The notes beneath the pieces are model-generated. The model was not told the origin of the DNA. It saw only the letters and a program-made list of their open reading frames with translations, and did not search any database. From Rhodocyclales bacterium (GTDB lineage Bacteria > Pseudomonadota > Gammaproteobacteria > Burkholderiales > Rhodocyclaceae): 64,000 bases of DNA. Below, piece after piece: positions 12,289 to 19,704 of this stretch (positions are counted from its first letter, which is position 1; every line of letters starts with the position of its first letter). The position numbers and the translations under genes were made by a program. The DNA is taken from NCBI GenBank assembly GCA_003105015.1, contig PQAF01000040.1, forward strand, positions 1 to 64,000. Reading direction: 5' to 3'.

Positions 12289-13284
12289 ATGCGCTGGATG
12301 TTTCGCCTGTTCGGCCTGATGTTTGCCGCAGTGCTCCTCTTTGTTGGCTGGATGGGATATTTCGCCGTTTCGCCGATCACGCTGAAAAGCAGCCCGCTCG
12401 ACTTTACGATCAAGGCGGGCAGCCCGTTGCGCAGCGCTTCGCGCCAGATCGAGGAGGCAGGATTCTCAATGCCGGCCTGGCAATTCACCCTGCTTGGGCG
12501 CGCCCTGGGCAAGGCCGCAGAAATCAAGGCGGGCAGCTATGAGGTTTCCCTGGGCATTACCCCATTGCAGTTGCTGGAAAAACTGACGCGGGGCGACGTC
12601 ACCCAGGCAGAAATCGTGTTCCTGGAAGGATGGACGTTCCGGCAGCTGCGATCTACCCTCGACGCCCACCCGAATATCCGCCACGACACGGCTGGCTGGA
12701 CGGAGCGTCAGATCATGGACAGGCTGGGCATAGAAGGGCCGGCCGAGGGCCGTTTTTTCCCGGACACCTATCTCTTCGCCAAGGGATCGGGCGACATCGA
12801 TATTCTCAGGCGATCGCATCGGCAACTGAACCAGGTACTGCTGGCCGAGTGGGCTGGCCGCGAGCCCGGCCTGCCGTATGCGTCAGCGTATGAAGCCCTG
12901 ATCCTGGCTTCGATCGTGGAAAAAGAAACCGGTCAGTCCCGGGACCGCGCGCAAATCGCCTCCGTTTTCATCAACCGGCTGAAAAAAGGCATGTTGCTCC
13001 AGACGGACCCCTCGGTGATCTACGGTCTGGGCGATACGTTCGACGGCAACCTGCGCAAACGCGACCTCTTGGCGGATGGTCCCTACAATACCTACACGCG
13101 GCCCGGCCTGCCGCCAACACCCATCGCCATGCCCGGCCTGGCCTCGATCCATGCAGTGCTGCATCCAGCAAGAACCGAGATGCTGTATTTCGTCGCGCGC
13201 GGCGACGGCTCCAGCCAGTTCTCCCGCACGCTGGACGAGCACAATCGGGCCGTGGCGAAATACCAATTGCGAAAAGGGAATTGA
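12289..13284 (+). CDS. mltG: Endolytic murein transglycosylase MltG
   Basis: This 331-residue inner-membrane enzyme cleaves nascent glycan strands. It has one N-terminal membrane segment (about 5-27), a LysM-like segment and the YceG catalytic domain with ASIVEKETGQ, where Glu211 corresponds to the catalytic Glu. The frame is open upstream, but the ATG at 12289 directly precedes the membrane anchor and lies outside ygfZ. The tmk start follows immediately after the stop codon, beginning the conserved mltG-tmk-holB-pilZ-tatD operon. Confidence 0.95.
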   Translation: MRWMFRLFGLMFAAVLLFVGWMGYFAVSPITLKSSPLDFTIKAGSPLRSASRQIEEAGFSMPAWQFTLLGRALGKAAEIKAGSYEVSLGITPLQLLEKLTRGDVTQAEIVFLEGWTFRQLRSTLDAHPNIRHDTAGWTERQIMDRLGIEGPAEGRFFPDTYLFAKGSGDIDILRRSHRQLNQVLLAEWAGREPGLPYASAYEALILASIVEKETGQSRDRAQIASVFINRLKKGMLLQTDPSVIYGLGDTFDGNLRKRDLLADGPYNTYTRPGLPPTPIAMPGLASIHAVLHPARTEMLYFVARGDGSSQFSRTLDEHNRAVAKYQLRKGN

Positions 13285-13893
13285 ATGCGCGGCAAATTCA
13301 TCACGCTGGAAGGCATCGACGGGGCAGGGAAGAGCACCCATCATGCCTGGCTCATCGATTTCCTAAAGCGTCAGGGCAGGGAGGTCGTCGCTACCCGGGA
13401 GCCCGGCGGGACGCCGCTCGGGGAAAAACTGCGCGCCTTGCTGCTGTCCGAACCCATGCACATCGAAACGGAGGCGCTGCTGATGTTTGCCGCTCGACGG
13501 GAGCATCTCGACAAGTTGATCCAGCCGGCTTTGGCAGCGGGAAAATGGGTGGTTTCAGACCGGTTTGCCGATGCCTCCTATGCCTACCAAGGCGGCGGAA
13601 GAGGGTTGGCACCGGAGAAGATCATGGCGCTGGAAAGCTGGGTCCAGGCAGGCTTTCAGCCCGATCTCACGATTGTTTTCGACCTTCCCACCGAAATTGC
13701 TTGTGAGCGACTGGCAAAAACCGGAAATGCGCCGGATCGTTTCGAGAAGGAAACGCAGGAATTTTTTGAACGCGTCAGGAACACCTACCTGCAGCGGGCA
13801 GGCGCCGAACCCGGCCGCATCAAGGTAATCGACTCCAGAGAGAGTATATCGAATATACAGAAATTACTTGAAAATATAATTGTATCATCATAA
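13285..13893 (+). CDS. tmk: Thymidylate kinase
   Basis: It phosphorylates dTMP to dTDP. The 202 residues contain the P-loop GIDGAGKST (10-18), the DR(F/Y) substrate motif in [19 protein letters not shown] and the LID region. The last 50 bases of the gene and the junction with holB are much more AT-rich than their surroundings. Confidence 0.97.
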   Translation: MRGKFITLEGIDGAGKSTHHAWLIDFLKRQGREVVATREPGGTPLGEKLRALLLSEPMHIETEALLMFAARREHLDKLIQPALAAGKWVVSDRFADASYAYQGGGRGLAPEKIMALESWVQAGFQPDLTIVFDLPTEIACERLAKTGNAPDRFEKETQEFFERVRNTYLQRAGAEPGRIKVIDSRESISNIQKLLENIIVSS

Positions 13894-13898
13894 TTATA

Positions 13899-14936
13899 AT
13901 GATTTATTCTTGGCACAACGAACATTGGAATAGACTTGTCGAGCAGGCTGATCGCCTGCCGCACGCACTTCTTCTTGCTGGCCCACAGGGGGGCGGCAAA
14001 ATGGATTTTGCGCGAGCCTTGGCAGCCAGACTGCTATGCGAGACGGCCGGCGGGACTGCGGAGGCTTGCGGGAAATGTCCCTCCTGCACCTGGTTTTCCG
14101 CTGGCAATCACCCTGACTTCAGGCTGATTGAGCCGGGTAGCGACGAACTCGACGGTGCAGATGACGATACTGAACCGACCACCCAAAAGAAGAAGTCAGA
14201 GCAGATCCGCATCAATCAAATTCGCGCCCTTGACGATTTTCTTGGCATCGGCACCCACCGCCAAGGAGCCCGCATCATCCTTATCCAACCAGCCGAGGCA
14301 ATGAATCAAGCAACTGCAAATGCACTTCTTAAAATGCTTGAAGAACCATCTTCAAGTACATTGTTTATATTGATAACTAATAACAAGAGAAGGCTATTGC
14401 CGACGATACTCAGCCGGTGCCAAACACTTAACTTTCCCAAACCCTCAGTCTCCCAAGCATTAGCCTGGTTGCGCGAATCCCGTACCCCACATGCCGAGGA
14501 TCTGCTGGCCCACGCCGGCGGCATGCCGCTGGCTGCCATTGGGGAAGCCGTGAACTGGGAACGTCTGGATGGCTTTTATCGGGATTTGGCACAACTTGAA
14601 CTTGCAGGTCCCGTGACGATCGCCGGACGTTGGGAGTCCTGGCTGAAGGAAAACAAAGACGGTGAAGCCTCAATCGATAGGCGCACGCTGGTAATCTGGA
14701 TGCAAAAATGGGTGTTCGATCTGGTCATCATGAAACTATGTGGCCTGGCGGTTTTTCATGCCCATAAATTGCAGGAAGTTCGCGCAGCCGCGGGCCGGGC
14801 TTCAATAACGGCTTTAATTGACTGCTACAATGAGTTGCTGCGGATTAAAGCGGTGTCACAACACCCCTTGAATCCTCGACTGTTCCTGGAAGACATGCTG
14901 TCTCGCTATGCACGAGCAGCCTTGAGTGGGAGATAA
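13899..14936 (+). CDS. holB: DNA polymerase III delta' subunit
   Basis: The 345-residue clamp-loader subunit belongs to the AAA+ family. Near the N-terminus is a degenerate P-loop (GPQGGGK), as expected for delta', then a zinc-binding cysteine cluster (CETAGG...CGKCPSC), the box IRALDDFLGIGTHRQGARI, and the sensor region PTILSRCQTLNFP. Delta' does not hydrolyse ATP but completes the loader ring. It sits in the tmk-holB-pilZ-tatD operon. Confidence 0.95.
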   Translation: MIYSWHNEHWNRLVEQADRLPHALLLAGPQGGGKMDFARALAARLLCETAGGTAEACGKCPSCTWFSAGNHPDFRLIEPGSDELDGADDDTEPTTQKKKSEQIRINQIRALDDFLGIGTHRQGARIILIQPAEAMNQATANALLKMLEEPSSSTLFILITNNKRRLLPTILSRCQTLNFPKPSVSQALAWLRESRTPHAEDLLAHAGGMPLAAIGEAVNWERLDGFYRDLAQLELAGPVTIAGRWESWLKENKDGEASIDRRTLVIWMQKWVFDLVIMKLCGLAVFHAHKLQEVRAAAGRASITALIDCYNELLRIKAVSQHPLNPRLFLEDMLSRYARAALSGR

Positions 14937-14944
14937 CAGACTTC

Positions 14945-15313
14945 ATGTCAGAGCCTGCCAAACCCCAACCCGTAGGCGCCCGCCCAAGCGTCCTCTCATT
15001 AAATATCAACTCAAAATCAGCGCTTTATGCTGCATACATGCCATACCTCAAGCGTGGTGGCATCTTTGTTCCAACCGCCAAGCCCTATGCCATCGGCGAT
15101 GAGGTATTCATGTTGCTGTCGCTGATGGACGAGCCTGGGAAACTGCCCATAGCCGGCTCGGTTGTTTGGGTTACCCCGGCCGGCGCCCAGAACAACAAGA
15201 CGCAGGGTATTGGAGTTCAATTCAGCGAAGACGAATCCGGACAGGCAGCCAAGCGCAAGATTGAAACCATCCTGGCCGGTTACCCTGCCGGCCGACAGAC
15301 CCATACCATTTAG
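14945..15313 (+). CDS. pilZ: Type IV pilus PilZ protein
   Basis: A 122-residue single PilZ domain of the pilus-assembly subtype, located directly after holB as in other Proteobacteria. Recognisable segments are LSLNINSKSALYAAYMPYLKRGGIFVPT and GIGVQFSEDE. The canonical c-di-GMP motif RxxxR is absent from the N-terminus, as is usual for the PilZ that acts with FimX and PilB. No other pilus genes are in the window. Confidence 0.9.
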   Translation: MSEPAKPQPVGARPSVLSLNINSKSALYAAYMPYLKRGGIFVPTAKPYAIGDEVFMLLSLMDEPGKLPIAGSVVWVTPAGAQNNKTQGIGVQFSEDESGQAAKRKIETILAGYPAGRQTHTI

Positions 15314-15328
15314 CAGTGTTGCAGTCTG

Positions 15329-16099
15329 ATGTTGGTTGATTCGCATTGCCACCTTGATTTCCCTGAACTCGCCGGCAGAATCGACCAAGTCCTCGATTCT
15401 ATGAGAGATGCCGGTGTTGGCGCAGCGCTATGCATTGGCGTCAGCCTGGAAAAGTTGCCGGATGTGCTTTCTCTAGCCGAGCAACACATGAATCTTTTTG
15501 CATCGGTTGGCGTTCACCCCGAACATCAGGAGGGTACCGAGCCGGATGTAGCGGCCCTGGTTCGCTATGCTCAGCACAAACGTGTCATAGGGATTGGCGA
15601 AACCGGACTTGATTACTACTGGCATAAAGATCGACCGGAATGGCAGCGGAAGCGTTTCCGGGTTCATATCAGAGCGGCCAAGGAATCCGGCAAGCCATTG
15701 ATTATTCACACCAGAGATGCCGCCGAGGACACCCTGAAAATCATGCGCGAAGAGGGCGCCGAATCGGTGGGGGGTGTAATGCATTGCTTTACGGAAACCT
15801 TGGCCGTGGCTGAGAGTGCAATCGCCCTCGGTTTTCATATTTCGTTTTCTGGAATTGTTACCTTCAAGAACGCCAAGCAACTCAAGGAAGTCGCAAAATC
15901 CATCCCTCTGGACCGCATATTGGTGGAAACTGATTCGCCGTATTTGGCTCCCGTACCGTATCGCGGCAAGATCAACGAACCGGCTTATGTCCGCCATGTG
16001 GCAAGCGAAATCGCGAACCTTAGAGGCTTGGACATCAAGTTGGTAGAACAGATCACGACAGCTAATTTCTGCCGCTTATTCAAGGTTGCAATCAATTGA
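15329..16099 (+). CDS. tatD: TatD-family metal-dependent DNase
   Basis: A 256-residue TIM-barrel hydrolase. The metal-binding motifs are in order: DSHCHLDF near the N-terminus, GIGETGLDYYWH, HTRDA, GVMHCFTE and ETDSPYLAPVPYRGK. TatD proteins act as magnesium-dependent exo/endonucleases. It starts 15 bases after pilZ and ends by overlapping the ankyrin gene, whose TTG start shares bases with the TGA stop. Confidence 0.95.
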   Translation: MLVDSHCHLDFPELAGRIDQVLDSMRDAGVGAALCIGVSLEKLPDVLSLAEQHMNLFASVGVHPEHQEGTEPDVAALVRYAQHKRVIGIGETGLDYYWHKDRPEWQRKRFRVHIRAAKESGKPLIIHTRDAAEDTLKIMREEGAESVGGVMHCFTETLAVAESAIALGFHISFSGIVTFKNAKQLKEVAKSIPLDRILVETDSPYLAPVPYRGKINEPAYVRHVASEIANLRGLDIKLVEQITTANFCRLFKVAIN

Positions 16100-16761
16100 C
16101 TACATTGGCTTTATTTCTAATCAGGAGAGCGGCAAGGACTGCGGCGCTTGGCCTGGCGCTGCTTATCTCTGCCGGTGTCGCTTCTGCCGGCATTTATGAA
16201 GACTTGCTGTTGGCTATCGAGAATGACGACACACGGACCGTCACCTCGATTCTGCAGCGTGGAATGGATGTCAATACCGTCGACAAGTCGGGGAATTCCC
16301 TGCTGATGCTGGCGGTACAAAAAGGGAATGTCGAACTTGTGCAATTCCTAATAGACCATCGTGCGCGTGTGCGGGTAAGGAATCAATATGGAGACACGCC
16401 CTTGATGTTTGCTGCCTTGAAGGGGCATCTGGAGATTGTGAAACTTCTGGTGGCGGCCGGGGCTGAAATCAATCACACAGGATGGACGCCTTTGGCTTAT
16501 GCCGCTTTCGATGGGCACAAAGAAGTCGTCGAGTACTTATTACACAAAGGCGCCGATGTCGATGCTCTGGTACCCAACCAGGCTACTGCGCTGATGCTCG
16601 CGGCAAAGAATGGTCACCTGGAAACGGTCAAGTCGCTGCTCAAGGCACATGCCGACACAGATATTCGCACCTCAGGAGGGGGGACCGCATTGAAGTGGGC
16701 AAACGAAGGCGGCCACAGAGAAATCGTCGAATTGCTTAGGGAGGCTGGAGCAAGGGAATAG
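16096..16761 (+). CDS. Exported ankyrin-repeat protein
   Basis: A 221-residue protein with a twin-arginine-like N-terminal signal (LIRRAARTAALGLALLISAGVASA, cleavage near residue 31) followed by about five ankyrin repeats (residues 35-215), each with the TPLxxAxxxGHxExVxxLLxxGA pattern. It starts with TTG overlapping the tatD stop (TTGA), so translation is coupled. It is likely a periplasmic scaffold; no catalytic domain is seen. It is the last core gene before the dif-like attL site. Confidence 0.88.
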   Translation: MTTLALFLIRRAARTAALGLALLISAGVASAGIYEDLLLAIENDDTRTVTSILQRGMDVNTVDKSGNSLLMLAVQKGNVELVQFLIDHRARVRVRNQYGDTPLMFAALKGHLEIVKLLVAAGAEINHTGWTPLAYAAFDGHKEVVEYLLHKGADVDALVPNQATALMLAAKNGHLETVKSLLKAHADTDIRTSGGGTALKWANEGGHREIVELLREAGARE

Positions 16762-16805
16762 TCGGAACAAAATGCAGTGCAGTCATTTGGCTTCATTGGT
16801 TATTG

Positions 16806-16833
16806 TATTCGTATAATCTGTATTATGTAAAAT
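16806..16833 (+). other. attL: dif-like XerCD site
   Basis: The XerC arm is TATTCGTATAA (16806-16816), the central six bases TCTGTA (16817-16822) and the XerD arm TTATGTAAAAT (16823-16833). The left arm resembles chromosomal XerC arms, while the right arm differs by one base from the E. coli dif XerD arm (TTATGTTAAAT). The reading is host XerC arm joined to phage XerD arm. Confidence 0.8.
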
Positions 16834-16844
16834 ACGAAGGAGGG

Positions 16845-17105
16845 TTACGGCCCTAGTTCGAGCCGCAATTGGGAGCTGTAGGCCGCCAACCTTAGCGCTG
16901 CGTGCCGGTTTCTGAGGTTAGCCAAGTGCCGGCACAACAACCGGACCTCCTCACCATCAACGCCTGCCTCGAGCAGGCGTTTTCTTTCAGCTGCGATCTG
17001 GCGGTAGAGCTTACGCCTTCTCGCCTGGTCGCGGGGACCGTAACACCGGAGCAGCCAATACAGGTTCGCCAGCCGGGAAGCCCAATCCGGCATGGAATAG
17101 TACAT
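16845..17105 (-). CDS. Small inovirus-borne protein of unknown function
   Basis: An 86-residue, strongly basic protein (MYYSMPDWASRLANLYWLL at the start, then RRRKLYRQIAAERKRLLEAG) predicted to be alpha-helical. I do not recognise the family. It is the outermost gene at the left prophage end, with its stop codon 12 bases inside attL. A plausible promoter (TTGTGA, 16 bases, TATCAT) lies upstream at 17139-17166, and that promoter overlaps an imperfect palindrome. In circular phage DNA it would be convergent with the repressor gene. It could be a regulator or excision accessory, but nothing in the sequence shows this. Confidence 0.6.
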   Translation of the reverse strand: MYYSMPDWASRLANLYWLLRCYGPRDQARRRKLYRQIAAERKRLLEAGVDGEEVRLLCRHLANLRNRHAALRLAAYSSQLRLELGP

Positions 17106-17138
17106 AAGCCAACTCTTATTTTTATTCGAGTTCGGCCT

Positions 17139-17166
17139 ATGATAGCAGCATCAGAATGTTTCACAA
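17139..17166 (-). promoter_or_regulatory. Putative promoter of the 86-residue gene
   Basis: On the - strand TTGTGA (17166-17161) and TATCAT (17144-17139) are separated by 16 bases, about 34 bases before the ATG at 17105. The -35 hexamer lies inside the palindrome at 17155-17177. Confidence 0.5.
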
Positions 17167-17177
17167 TGCGGAACATT
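17155..17177. promoter_or_regulatory. Imperfect palindrome with a parS-like half site
   Basis: The arms AATGTTTCACA and TGCGGAACATT match as inverted repeats at 9 of 11 positions around one central base. The left arm contains TGTTTCAC, identical to half of the canonical parS palindrome. It lies 0.8 kb from a ParB-family gene and over the -35 box of the 86-residue gene. Binding by ParB is an inference. Confidence 0.5.
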
Positions 17178-17953
17178 AGCAGCGTAAACGTCATTAATGT
17201 CGTCTACTTTACGTGTTACTGGGACGTAAAGCCGTCGCCGCGCCGGCGGTGCGGTGCGCGCCTGCGGCGCGCTCCTCCCGCCTGGCGCGGCTGCAACCCT
17301 GCCCGGCTTCATCCTACCAACCCTCAGCGACAGATCCTGACCTGGTCGCAGATCCTCGGCCAGATCCGGGCGGCCCGGCTGCGCCGGCCAGGCTCATCGT
17401 GCTGCGCATGGCACTGCGTTGCCACCCTGCGGGCTCGATCCCTGCCGCGCTCCCAGGGGGCTGAGCTCAACCCCCTGCCGCCTGGCGCACCCCCGAGCGC
17501 CGCACCAGCTGGGCCGGAGCGGTTGTCGTGAGGAACAGGCCCGCCAGATGCGGCGGGCAACAGCGGCCGCTGCCGCGCCCATCAGCCGGGCTTGCGCCCG
17601 GTGGCCTTCCTTTGCCTCAACCGCGGCGCGCCGCACCCGTCCAGAGTCCTCGCCCACAGCCCGCCGGAGCCAGCTCAGGCAAGCACCGCGCCAAGCGGCG
17701 GGGCTTTCGCGGCATAAACGCCCGGCCGGTGATGCTGGCCGGGCATTTATTCCACGACCCCGAAACCCCGCCTGTCACGCCGCTTGCCTTACGGAAATGA
17801 CGAAGGCGCTTCGCGCCGGGGCGGGCTGCTTTGTGGGGCGAGAACTCAGGACGGATGCGGAGCAGAAGCCCCGCAGCCCAGGCAAAGGAAGGAAGAACAA
17901 ACGCCGGGGCTCGAATCTAGGCCAGATGTGGATAACTGCAAAGGAGCCAAACC

Positions 17954-18826
17954 ATGAATGCACAACGTTTCGCAGGAGAAAACAGCACGGTGAAGATGAT
18001 CCCAACCGAGTTAGTCAGAGCTTTGCCGCAAGTCAGAACCACTTTCAAGGAATCGAGCATTGCCGAGCTGGCAGCCGACATCGAGGCACACGGTGTTTTG
18101 CAGCCGCTGGTGGTACGACCGGATGGCAAAGGCTATACGGTCATCATCGGAGAGCGACGGCTGCGCGCCATCCAGAAGCTCAACGCTCCTTTTGTGCCGG
18201 CCATCGTGGCGGAAATCAAGGAAGCGGAACGCGAGGAGATCCAACTGATCGAAAACATCCAGCGCGAAGATTTGAGCGCCAAGGATCTGAGCGGCTCCAT
18301 TCACAAGCTCTGGAAGAAACACAAGTCCGTCGCCAAGGTCGCCCAGGTCTGCAACAAGTCGAAATCATGGGTATCCAAACGTTTGGCTATCGCCCTCGAG
18401 GTCGGAGCGCTGACGGTGCAGCTGCTCGATGCGAACATCAAGGACGTGGAATTACTCTATGCCTTCTCGATGCTGGAGAAGGCCGACGATCAACGCGCCC
18501 GCGCCCTGCTCCCGGACATTCTGGAGAAACAAAAGGGACGTAAGGACGTGCAATCCGAATTGCAGATCGCTCTAGGGAAAAAGGCCGACGGCAAGGCGGA
18601 GGAGGAGGAAGAAGACAGAAATTTAGACCTCTTCGACACCCCTGCAGTCGCCACCGATCGGAATAAAAATGATACTGAAATCAAGCTTGAAGCCGCAATG
18701 AATGCCCTTCGAGCCGTCGCCAGACAGGCAAAAAAGCGATCAGACGGAAAATGTTGGATTCTGTCGAATGCAGCAATGATCGAGCTTCAAGAAGACATCA
18801 CGAAGATCGAAACCGATCAATCATGA
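17954..18826 (+). CDS. ParB/KorB-family DNA-binding protein of the phage
   Basis: A 290-residue ParB-family protein. The N-terminal domain (about 12-110) contains the nucleotide-binding signature GERRLRA (66-72) and ENIQREDL (100-107), which in the family bind CTP. A helix-turn-helix follows at about 122-143 (VAKVAQVCNKSKSWVSKRLA). The tail contains an acidic stretch (EEEEEDRNLDLFD near 215-230). The start has AAGGAG 7 bases upstream. No ParA accompanies it. It leads a + strand set of five genes, and its stop overlaps the next start (ATGA). It could help episome maintenance, transcription control like KorB, or superinfection control; the sequence does not decide. Confidence 0.85.
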   Translation: MNAQRFAGENSTVKMIPTELVRALPQVRTTFKESSIAELAADIEAHGVLQPLVVRPDGKGYTVIIGERRLRAIQKLNAPFVPAIVAEIKEAEREEIQLIENIQREDLSAKDLSGSIHKLWKKHKSVAKVAQVCNKSKSWVSKRLAIALEVGALTVQLLDANIKDVELLYAFSMLEKADDQRARALLPDILEKQKGRKDVQSELQIALGKKADGKAEEEEEDRNLDLFDTPAVATDRNKNDTEIKLEAAMNALRAVARQAKKRSDGKCWILSNAAMIELQEDITKIETDQS

Positions 18827-19053
18827 CGACGCAACTCAGAAAACCGGTCACGCGACGCACCGAGGACACCATCCGCGACGGCAGCAAGCGCCGGCGGATG
18901 GTGGTCACGCTCTATCCGAACAGCACCATCGGGATCCGACCGGAACGGACCAGACGGGAGGAACTGATCCCGCTGGAAACCGTCTGGTGGCATGCCCTCA
19001 AGGCCCGAGTTACGGCAGAACGAGAAGCCAAGCGAAAGAACCGGAAAAAATAG
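18823..19053 (+). CDS. Small basic protein coupled to ParB
   Basis: A 76-residue, very basic protein (RRTEDTIRDGSKRRRMVVTL in the first half, and a lysine/arginine tail). The start codon overlaps the ParB stop as ATGA, so the two are translationally coupled. The middle (GIRPERTRREELIPLETVWWHAL) may form a small folded core. I do not recognise the family. The charge suggests a nucleic-acid or ParB partner. Confidence 0.7.
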   Translation: MTTQLRKPVTRRTEDTIRDGSKRRRMVVTLYPNSTIGIRPERTRREELIPLETVWWHALKARVTAEREAKRKNRKK

Positions 19054-19108
19054 CGGTTTCGCATGCGAAACACGTTTGCGCTACACTACCCGACCAGGAG
19101 ATTCAACC

Positions 19109-19246
19109 ATGACCGAGAACATCGAAAACCTGATTCTGGAACACTTGAAGAAGATCGTGGATGTCACCGGGACGGGCAAGCGCAGCTTGACCGGCTCCGG
19201 TGGACAGCAGGGTTCGGCGTCTGCCGGCCCGGAGAAAGGAGACTGA
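19109..19246 (+). CDS. Phage microprotein, 45 residues
   Basis: A 45-residue ORF with a helical N-terminus (MTENIENLILEHLKKIVDV) and a Gly/Ser-rich tail. The start is preceded by AGGAG 8 bases upstream (ACCAGGAGATTCAACC), and the stop sits one base before the next ATG. The opening resembles small proteins found in many mobile elements that begin with NLILEHL and continue as a coiled coil. No function can be assigned. Confidence 0.6.
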   Translation: MTENIENLILEHLKKIVDVTGTGKRSLTGSGGQQGSASAGPEKGD

Positions 19247-19247
19247 G

Positions 19248-19445
19248 ATGGAAGCAGGAGAATGGCTGGCCCGATGTGCTGCACGATACATGGAGTGTGG
19301 CGGCCTGGGCGAAGTAACGGCCAAACAGGCTGCGCTGGCGTGTCAGGAAGGAATTGATCCATCCGACCACGGCGGCTTCGCGGACGACCCAGAGGGAGCG
19401 GCAGACGAGGACATGAGCTACTGGACGGACGACGGCGACGAATGA
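19248..19445 (+). CDS. Small acidic phage protein, 65 residues
   Basis: A 65-residue acidic protein (MEAGEWLARCAARYMECGG at the start; tail DDPEGAADEDMSYWTDDGDE). It has a good GAAAGGAG site before the ATG and overlaps the next gene by four bases (ATGA). The family is not recognised. The strong negative charge contrasts with the basic proteins of the same operon. Confidence 0.65.
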   Translation: MEAGEWLARCAARYMECGGLGEVTAKQAALACQEGIDPSDHGGFADDPEGAADEDMSYWTDDGDE

Positions 19446-19651
19446 AGACGCCGAACCAGGCCGAACAGACCGCCGCCAGGGAGCGCGACGCGGAGATCCT
19501 CACGCGCCTGGCCAGCATCGAAAACGGCTTGGCGCGAATCTCGCGAGACGAGGCGTTGACCTACACCGAACTGGTGCAGGACCGGCACGTTGTCGACAAG
19601 CTCAAGGAACGCATCGAGCGCATCGAGCGGCGCCTGGAGCTGAGCCAGTAG
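19442..19651 (+). CDS. Small coiled-coil phage protein, 69 residues
   Basis: This 69-residue protein is predicted to be almost entirely coiled coil (heptads in EILTRLASIENGLARIS and VDKLKERIERIERRLEL). Its start overlaps the preceding stop (ATGA). It is the last gene of the + strand ParB-led operon and is followed 20 bases later by a terminator. It may be an oligomerising partner; no function is known. Confidence 0.65.
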   Translation: MKTPNQAEQTAARERDAEILTRLASIENGLARISRDEALTYTELVQDRHVVDKLKERIERIERRLELSQ

Positions 19652-19671
19652 GATCCTGCGCCTTCAAAACA

Positions 19672-19697
19672 AACCCGGCCTTGCGCCGGGTTTTTTA
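19672..19697 (+). terminator. Intrinsic terminator ending the ParB operon
   Basis: The stem AACCCGGC/GCCGGGTT with loop CTTGC is followed by a T run (TTTTTTATTT). It separates the + strand module from the convergent Zot gene, whose stop is at 19705. Confidence 0.85.
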
Positions 19698-19704
19698 TTT
19701 AAGG

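Larger units (their letters stand above)
17106..17953. other. Large noncoding region of the phage with GC-rich hairpins
   Basis: No convincing gene is seen in these 848 bases; open frames overlap each other on both strands and look like high-GC artefacts. The left part (17155-17230) is less GC-rich and holds inverted repeats, including TTTACGT/ACGTAAA at 17208-17230. The rest is very GC-rich with strong hairpins: GCGCGCC/GGCGCGC at 17256-17272, CCGGGC/GCCCGG near 17586-17600, GCCCGGCC/GGCCGGGC at 17720-17744 and GGCGC/GCGCC at 17805-17817. By analogy with filamentous phage intergenic regions it probably holds replication origins and the packaging signal. A 9-base DnaA box (TGTGGATAA) lies at 17927-17935. 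Confidence 0.6.

Noticed and set aside
16902..17531. A 209-codon + strand frame near the left prophage end
   Set aside because: It runs antisense to the 86-residue gene and across inverted repeats and GC-rich hairpins; no ribosome binding site or protein-like pattern was seen.
17419..18543. A 374-codon open frame on the + strand covering the GC-rich region and the first part of ParB
   Set aside because: It overlaps the clear ParB gene in another frame, has Arg/Pro/Ala-rich composition typical of high-GC shadows, and lacks any recognisable motif or good start.
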